Positions 5,623 through 9,074 of a stretch of DNA of 9,074 nt are shown here, piece after piece (within the stretch, counting starts at the first letter, position 1; each line of letters begins with the position of its first letter). The notes beneath the pieces are model-generated. The model saw only the letters and a program-made list of their open reading frames with translations, had not been told where the DNA came from and ran no database searches. The stretch lies in NCBI GenBank assembly GCA_023356515.1, contig JAKQYG010000138.1, positions 1 through 9,074 of the forward strand, read 5' to 3'. The position numbers were made by a program, and so were the translations under genes. Origin of the DNA: Trichodesmium sp. MAG_R04. GTDB taxonomy: Bacteria; Cyanobacteriota; Cyanobacteriia; Cyanobacteriales; Microcoleaceae.

Positions 5623-5796
5623 ATGATGACACAACCACAACCTACTACTATACCTAACTTGGAGGAGCCAAAATTCGGTTTTAACCAATACGCAGAACGT
5701 CTGAATGGTAGAGCAGCGATGATTGGTTTTGTCTTGACCTTAGCAATAGAATACTTGACTGGCCAAGGTCTGCTTTCTTGGTTAGGTTTGAATTAG
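5623..5796 (+). CDS. High-light-inducible protein (Hli/Scp, CAB-like)
   Basis: A 57-residue one-helix protein. After a polar N-terminus, residues 18-34 read FGFNQYAERLNGRAAMI, which contains the chlorophyll-binding signature ExxNGRAAMIGF with the conserved Glu, Asn and Arg ligands. A single transmembrane helix follows (about 31-46, FVLTLAIEYLTG), with the usual short tail GLLSWLGL. Hli/Scp proteins are thylakoid proteins that bind chlorophyll and carotenoid, associate with photosystem II or chlorophyll synthase, and protect against excess light by quenching and pigment recycling. The full length agrees with the family. A good ribosome binding site and a near-consensus promoter with HLR1-like half-sites precede it, fitting light-stress control. 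It stands alone, divergent from the DUF3611 gene. Which Hli paralogue it is cannot be told. Confidence 0.95.
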   Translation: MMTQPQPTTIPNLEEPKFGFNQYAERLNGRAAMIGFVLTLAIEYLTGQGLLSWLGLN

Positions 5797-5818
5797 GATA
5801 CGACAATATGTACTTAAG

Positions 5819-5910
5819 GCTTGCTATTAAACAGCAAAGCATTAACATCTCAAGGTGTAATCACTTTTTGGACTCCTTGAAAAAGTGCCTAGCTTTAGGT
5901 CCTTAAAGCT
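5819..5910 (+). terminator. Cluster of three stem-loops after hli
   Basis: First, GCTTGCT (5819-5825) with AGCAAAGC (5833-5840), one bulged A. Second, CACTTTTT (5862-5869) with AAAAAGTG (5880-5887), a perfect 8-bp stem. Third, AGCTTTA (5891-5897) with TAAAGCT (5904-5910), a perfect 7-bp stem. TCAAGG (5850-5855) can also pair with CCTTGA (5875-5880), which would exclude the second stem. The cluster starts 23 bases after the hli stop and probably forms its 3' end, though no stem is followed by a clear T-run. Confidence 0.4.
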
Positions 5911-6692
5911 CTAAAAGTCAACATTATGGGCCTTAGGCAAGCTATGTTAGAAAAATAAGGGGAAAATGCAGCCAATTGGTAAATAATGGCCCTTGCCTAT
6001 TCCCCATTCCCAACCCTGACTCATAAGACTTATTCTAGTTATTGAGATTATATCATCTGATCCCTAAAAGCTCATTTGTAAACTTAGCTTAGAGTCTCAT
6101 ATTGCCTAGCTTTTACTCATTGGGGCAATATTTAGACAATAACTGACAAAATCTAAGCATATCCAGGAATTTAGCCTCCTAATATTTATTTACTTTATAA
6201 ATTAGCTATAAGTCAATACCTATCTTTATTGTGAACTAGTTTGAGTTTTAAATCTCTCTCTACATCTACTGTAGGGTTAAACTTTAACCATTCACGACTT
6301 ATGTAAAATATTACATCATAGACTAGCTGTAGAGGATAGTAATTATTGGTGCTGCGTAAAATGAAACGCCCCTACTAGATTATGGTGGTTCTATGCAATC
6401 CCAATTCTTAAAAACTTTGCTATACTTATATTTTATATTTATAAATGCTATTTATTGATTGACGCAATTTTATTTTTAACTAACCCCTGTAATTTATCCA
6501 GTTATTTTCAACACTTTCTAAGAGTAGCATTACTTTCGACAAGTGTTATAAGCCCTGTGTTATTGTATTGTGATTAGTACATAGTTTTCAGGTAATTGCT
6601 TAATCCATATAGTTTATAATTATAAACTTACATAATTTAAGATTAAGGGAGTGAGACTTTAAGCTTCATTATCCTTAAGTTAAAATAAATTA

Positions 6693-6709
6693 AAGTACAC
6701 TAAGTACAC
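6693..6709 (+). repeat. Direct repeat before the 97-residue membrane protein gene
   Basis: AAGTACAC occurs at 6693-6700 and 6702-6709, a 9-base period, ending 30 bases before the start codon. It contains GTA-N7-TAC, one base short of the NtcA consensus GTA-N8-TAC, so I do not call an NtcA site. It could be part of a promoter or leader. Confidence 0.35.
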
Positions 6710-6739
6710 GAAAAGTCTAGGTCATATCAAATTAAACTT

Positions 6740-7033
6740 ATGATGAACGCTTTGTGGCTAAAAATTCTAAGAACAGCTTATCGAAAAGATCCAGTAGTAA
6801 GCTTTGTAGTGACAATGGGAGCTGTTGATGCTGTAATTGGAGGTGCCGAAGCAAGTTGGTCTTTATTTGGTTTAGGAATGGGAACTATAGGAATGGCCAT
6901 TATATTACGTCTCTTGTTGCTTAACCGTTCTCATATTGAACAAGCTACTGCTATTCCAGAATATTACTTACCCCCTAATTCATCCCGTCTAAAACTACCA
7001 AATCTAAGTCGAAATCAAAAATATCTTCCTTAA
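6740..7033 (+). CDS. Small cyanobacterial membrane protein, function unknown
   Basis: A 97-residue protein. The N-terminus NALWLKILRTAYRKDPVVSF is amphipathic and basic. Two hydrophobic segments follow, at about 20-37 (SFVVTMGAVDAVIGG) and 41-61 (SLFGLGMGTIGMAIILRLLLL), separated by a short loop with Glu and Trp. The tail (62-97) is polar with several Pro, Asn and Lys. The pattern resembles short conserved hypothetical proteins of cyanobacteria, but I do not know a function. Two ATG codons stand in tandem (6740 and 6743), and no good Shine-Dalgarno sequence precedes either. It is flanked by long gaps on both sides, so it is probably transcribed alone. Its membrane location is predicted only from hydrophobicity. 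Confidence 0.75.
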   Translation: MMNALWLKILRTAYRKDPVVSFVVTMGAVDAVIGGAEASWSLFGLGMGTIGMAIILRLLLLNRSHIEQATAIPEYYLPPNSSRLKLPNLSRNQKYLP

Positions 7034-7582
7034 ATCAGAAAGAATTTATGGCCCGTAAAAATAGTTAAGCAGCTTTCAATAAATAGGGTTTGCTCGTTAA
7101 GCCTTTTTAGGGAGTAGTAAATATGGAGTAGATAGTCAGGAGTTAGGGAGACTTAAACAAAAAAAGCAGTAAAAAGTAGGGTCAAATATAGATTTTCATA
7201 GGCTTTTATGTCGAAAAGGTATGATTTATTTATTACCAAGGGTTCTAGCCATTTTTAAAGTTTTGATGTAATTTCCTTGCCTAGGGTGACTATCAAGCAT
7301 TTTTCTACCCAGAAAATGTTTAAGTCCCATTAGGAGAAATGGCAATTACAGAGAAGGTGGTAGTAAGAATTGCTCCTTGATTTTCCTGTCATGGTCAAGC
7401 CGGAGTCCTTAAACCCATTATCTAAAGCACTACCTAAAAGCCAGAAATTTTTCTTGCCTAAGTCAGACTAAAGCATTTATATGTCAATGGTTTGATATTT
7501 CATCAGCAAGCCCTAAATAAAAAAAAGGTTGACGAACTTTTTAATTTGCTAACATATACTCATATAAGCAAACAAAAACTAT
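7034..7582. other. Intergenic region with no gene recognised
   Basis: About 550 bases. It contains a possible terminator (7085-7108) and, near 7115-7150, GGAGT/TAGGGAG-type short repeats often seen between cyanobacterial genes. Further on are stop-rich sequence (7200-7510) with only very short frames and an inverted repeat TTTGCT (7545-7550) / AGCAAA (7567-7572) just before the TnpA relic. A 13-codon frame at 7339 has an AGGAG but ends at once. Confidence 0.45.
7085..7108 (+). terminator. Possible terminator of the 97-residue protein gene
   Basis: Bases 7085-7091 (AGGGTTT) can pair with 7099-7105 (AAGCCTT), including two G-T pairs, around a seven-base loop. The distal arm runs into TTTTT (7104-7108). 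It lies about 50 bases after the stop codon. The stem is short and weak. Confidence 0.4.
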
Positions 7583-7721
7583 ATGAGTGATGTTCCACAA
7601 ATGAAGGCAGAAGAAATACCTGACTTACACCCAAATAAATTACGCACGCTATGGAGATGAAGGCAAAATCAAAATAATTAAAAATGAAGCAGGGCAAAGA
7701 TTGTACCAAGCAAAATCCTAA
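7583..7721 (+). pseudogene. IS607-type TnpA (serine recombinase) N-terminal relic
   Basis: From ATG 7583 the frame reads MSDVPQMKAEEIPDLHPNKLR and stops at TGA 7658-7660. In the frame beginning at 7647 it continues RYGDEGKIKIIKNEAGQRLY to TAA 7719-7721. Joined by a frameshift near 7645-7650, the two parts give the start of an IS607 TnpA. Such proteins begin with a MerR-like helix-turn-helix whose typical wording is tGLHPNTLRkYaDeGKIktIR..GQRLYD. Only this DNA-binding domain remains; the serine-recombinase catalytic domain and any tnpB are gone. An inverted repeat stands just upstream (7545-7572). Family identification is from recalled sequence patterns. A non-transposon MerR-like regulator fragment is the alternative. 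Confidence 0.7.
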
Positions 7722-7979
7722 ATCTAGAGAGCAACTAGAGCTTCCAGCAAAAGTGTGGCAGAGAAATCTTCTACCACATTGGGAGATACCCCCTCAGTAA
7801 GTTAATCTTGCCGTGCATTGTTAACAATTATAAGAAAAATACTATAGCAATGAGCACTCAAATCTTAACATATTACTATCGTACTTAAAAGTAGTACAAA
7901 TCTGTGCTTCTATTACCAATACTTTATATGTATTATGTTAGTAGCATTCTGTATTATACAGACATGCCAGGGCATATCA
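7722..7979. other. Intergenic region between TnpA relic and small basic ORF
   Basis: An overlapping frame, ATG 7684 to TAA 7798-7800, gives 38 residues ending in KVWQRNLLPHWEIPPQ. It has no recognised family and may be more transposon debris. TGTGGCAGA (7754-7762) and TCTACCACA (7770-7778) form a near-perfect hairpin. Two palindromes lie at 7949-7961 and 7964-7975. Nothing else is seen. Confidence 0.45.
7949..7975 (-). terminator. Two adjacent palindromes after the small basic ORF
   Basis: CTGTATTATACAG (7949-7961) is a perfect 13-bp palindrome. Three bases away ATGCC (7964-7968) pairs with GGCAT (7971-7975). They start four bases past the stop of the minus-strand small ORF and could end the protease-tRNA-ORF transcript. 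There is no T-run and the two-base loop of the second palindrome is too tight for an RNA hairpin, so they could instead be DNA-binding sites. Confidence 0.3.
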
Positions 7980-8138
7980 CTATATCGGAACAGTTATCCC
8001 TTTTTCTTGACTATTTAAGTTTTTTCTAAGCATGTGTTGCTGCTTTCTTATTTGTCTTGATCTTGCAGTTCCCCCTTTCCCTTTAATATTCCTCCCTTGT
8101 TTACGGGGAGATTCCCATCTTTTTAAATGATCTACCAT
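7980..8138 (-). CDS. Small basic protein behind tRNA-Leu, function unknown
   Basis: A 52-residue frame from ATG 8136-8138 to TAG 7980-7982. It is rich in Lys, Arg and Gln, with the core RWESPRKQGRNIKGKGG (7-23) and SRQIRKQQHMLRKN (27-40), a composition typical of small RNA- or ribosome-binding proteins. I do not recognise a family. The start is only 32 bases after the 3' end of tRNA-Leu, so it is probably cotranscribed and released by tRNA processing. GAGG (8141-8144) is two bases before the ATG, closer than usual. The longer open frame running up through the tRNA to 8246 is not used as the start, because its first residues are only the tRNA read as codons. The even, motif-like composition favours a real gene; chance is not excluded. 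Confidence 0.45.
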   Translation of the reverse strand: MVDHLKRWESPRKQGRNIKGKGGTARSRQIRKQQHMLRKNLNSQEKGITVPI

Positions 8139-8170
8139 ATCCTCATCATTTAGTATAAAAAAGAATACTA

Positions 8171-8252
8171 TGGGCAGAGAGAGACTCGAACTCTCACGAC
8201 CGAAATCGCCACATTTTGAGTGTGGTGCGTCTACCAATTTCGCCACCCGCCC
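8171..8252 (-). tRNA. tRNA-Leu (anticodon CAA)
   Basis: The 82-base cloverleaf fits throughout. The acceptor arm is GGGCGGG with TCTGCCC (two G-U pairs) and discriminator A. The D-arm is GCG/CGC around AAATTGGTAGA. The anticodon stem CCACA/TGTGG has loop CTCAAAA, giving anticodon CAA for UUG codons. The long variable arm CGATTTCGGTCGT makes it a class II tRNA. The T-arm is GAGAG/CTCTC around TTCGAGT. The 3' CCA is not encoded and must be added. The first 22 bases overlap the end of the M48 protease reading frame, so transcription probably comes from the protease promoter. Confidence 0.97.
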
Positions 8253-9074
8253 TTACTTTTATTATTATACACATCTTTTGCTAAATTTTGCAAGATATCC
8301 TGATATTTTTTGCTACTTGCCCATCTGTCTATTTCTTTAGCCCTCAATACAGGCAACGGATGAGTTAGTTGAGCTGTTTGGACCTCCCTTAATACTTCAC
8401 CCAATTCTGTATTACTAAATTCATTGTAAGCTCTTGCCTGAGCTAAAAAAGCATCAACATTAAGTTGAGGTGATATTGTTGGAGAACCACCAGCTAATTT
8501 CATCAAAACTGATACAACTATTTGAGGATCTTGTGTGGCCAATAGTGCTGCACGATCGCAACTCAATTCGGCACATCTCAACCATTCTAGTATTTTGCTT
8601 TGTAAGCTTTGAGCTATCATACCACCCCATGCCGAAATTTGTCCAGCGGCAAGTATAATTAAATTACCCAAGGTTAGATATACTCCATGCTCACATTTGA
8701 GATGTCCTAGTTCGTGACCTAATACTGCTTGGGTTTCTTCTAAGTTGAGCAACTCTATTAAAGATGTATGAACAACAATAAAGGGTCGCTTTCCTCGCAT
8801 AGCAAATGTATAAGCATTAGGAACAGGATGTTGACGAACATATAATTGGGGTGGTTCTATATCAAGTGCTTGACATGCATCTAATAGTGTTTTGTTTAAA
8901 TTTGGGAGTTGTACTTCACTCACTAGAACACTAGAAGTAATATTTTCCATATGGAAAAATTGCTCACCTAAAGGACCTAACAACTGTCTAACTAACAAGT
9001 CTATACCAGGAAGTTGCTTCAAAGCATTTGTTGCCTCTAAATCCAAGGGATGACGAAAATGATTTGCATTTAAA
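8231..9074 (-). CDS. M48-family zinc metalloprotease (5' end outside window)
   Basis: The frame is open to the window edge, giving about 280 residues. Just before an in-frame TTG (9044-9046) it reads NANHFRHP, continuing into LDLEATNALKQLPGIDLLVR, so the true start is probably beyond 9074. Numbering from the TTG, the zinc site HELGH is at 111-115 within AVLGHELGHLKCEHG. The third ligand is probably Glu160 in CAELSCDRAALLA, with Asp164 typical of the family. A hydrophobic stretch at about 124-146 may be a membrane segment. M48 peptidases (HtpX/Ste24 type) degrade damaged membrane proteins or process peptides; the substrate here is unknown. The C-terminal residues GGWRNW and the stop TAG are read from the 5' part of tRNA-Leu, which suggests that the original stop codon was lost. 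Confidence 0.9.
   Translation of the reverse strand, partial: LNANHFRHPLDLEATNALKQLPGIDLLVRQLLGPLGEQFFHMENITSSVLVSEVQLPNLNKTLLDACQALDIEPPQLYVRQHPVPNAYTFAMRGKRPFIVVHTSLIELLNLEETQAVLGHELGHLKCEHGVYLTLGNLIILAAGQISAWGGMIAQSLQSKILEWLRCAELSCDRAALLATQDPQIVVSVLMKLAGGSPTISPQLNVDAFLAQARAYNEFSNTELGEVLREVQTAQLTHPLPVLRAKEIDRWASSKKYQDILQNLAKDVYNNKSKGGWRNW

Larger units (their letters stand above)
5797..6739. other. Long AT-rich intergenic region with structured 5' part
   Basis: About 940 bases with no credible ORF. The first 115 bases hold three stem-loops (separate entry). TAGGCAAG (5934-5941) is complementary to CTTGCCTA (5992-5999), and TGCCTAGCTTT occurs at 5886-5896 and again at 6103-6113. A small palindrome ATGTAA/TTACAT lies at 6301-6316. 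A direct repeat precedes the next gene (6693-6709). The rest, roughly 6120-6650, is featureless AT-rich sequence to my reading. Confidence 0.5.

Noticed and set aside
6301..6316. ATGTAA/TTACAT palindrome as NtcA or HLR1 site
   Set aside because: The spacing is GTA-N6-TAC, and the half-sites are inverted, not direct. There is no gene start within 400 bases.
6695..6707. NtcA-like site GTA-N7-TAC before the 97-residue protein gene
   Set aside because: The spacer is seven bases, not the eight required by the NtcA consensus, and no good -10 follows at the expected distance.
7339..7380. 13-codon frame with AGGAG just before its ATG
   Set aside because: It stops after 13 codons and continues in no other frame with recognisable protein similarity.
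7391..7471. 26-codon frame MVKPESLNPLSKALPKSQ... in the gap
   Set aside because: It is too short, lacks a ribosome binding site and has no recognised similarity. It might be gene debris but I cannot support it.
7980..8246. An 88-codon minus-strand frame starting at GTG 8246 (MAKLVDAPHS...)
   Set aside because: Its first 25 or so residues are the tRNA-Leu gene read as codons, a well-known false protein prefix. Only the part from ATG 8138 is kept as a candidate gene.
8470..8658. Plus-strand 62-codon frame
   Set aside because: Antisense to the M48 protease, including the region of its third zinc ligand.
1..9074. CRISPR array, prophage or defence island
   Set aside because: No regularly spaced repeats, no cas, phage or restriction-type proteins. 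Repeats found are single inverted pairs or one tandem duplication.

Overview
The window looks like chromosomal DNA of a low-GC, probably filamentous, cyanobacterium. The diagnostic genes are a high-light-inducible protein (Hli/Scp), a DUF3611 (Tic21/PIC1-like) membrane protein, a cyanobacterial-type helix-turn-helix/RodZ-like membrane protein, and decayed IS200/IS605- and IS607-type fragments. Only about 55-60% of the bases appear to be coding, with several AT-rich gaps of 300-950 bases. Trichodesmium and its relatives have this combination of low GC and loose packing, but the genus is an inference and not proven here.

Layout. Bases 1-189 hold the 3' end of a MIF-like tautomerase gene (+), followed by a 560-base gap with hairpins. 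A Gfo/Idh/MocA oxidoreductase lies on the minus strand (750-1820). A gap of about 500 bases with one doubtful small ORF leads to proB (glutamate 5-kinase, +, 2326-3435). ProB converges on a RodZ-like gene (-, 3432-4172), and the two stop codons overlap. Next comes a gap containing a broken tnpB 3' end and a putative IS right end (4471-4793). A DUF3611 gene (-, 4887-5447) and a 57-residue hli gene (+, 5623-5796) diverge from a 175-base region with a near-consensus promoter, a 19-bp palindrome and two HLR1-type half-sites. A structured gap of about 940 bases follows. It is followed by a 97-residue membrane protein of unknown function (+, 6740-7033) and another gap of about 950 bases with a frameshifted IS607 TnpA N-terminus (7583-7721). 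At the right edge, on the minus strand, an M48 metalloprotease gene (5' end outside the window) runs directly into a tRNA-Leu(CAA) gene. A small basic ORF follows the tRNA.

How the genes relate. There is no obvious multigene pathway. The genes are mostly monocistronic housekeeping functions: proline synthesis, envelope/cell-shape protein, envelope permease-like protein, light-stress protein and a protease. The one likely shared transcript is M48 gene - tRNA-Leu - small basic ORF.

I do not see a convincing new defence or mobile system. The items most worth a second look are the hli control region, the overlap of the M48 coding sequence with tRNA-Leu, the small basic ORF behind that tRNA, the 16-bp tandem duplication directly before the proB start, and the two transposon relics.
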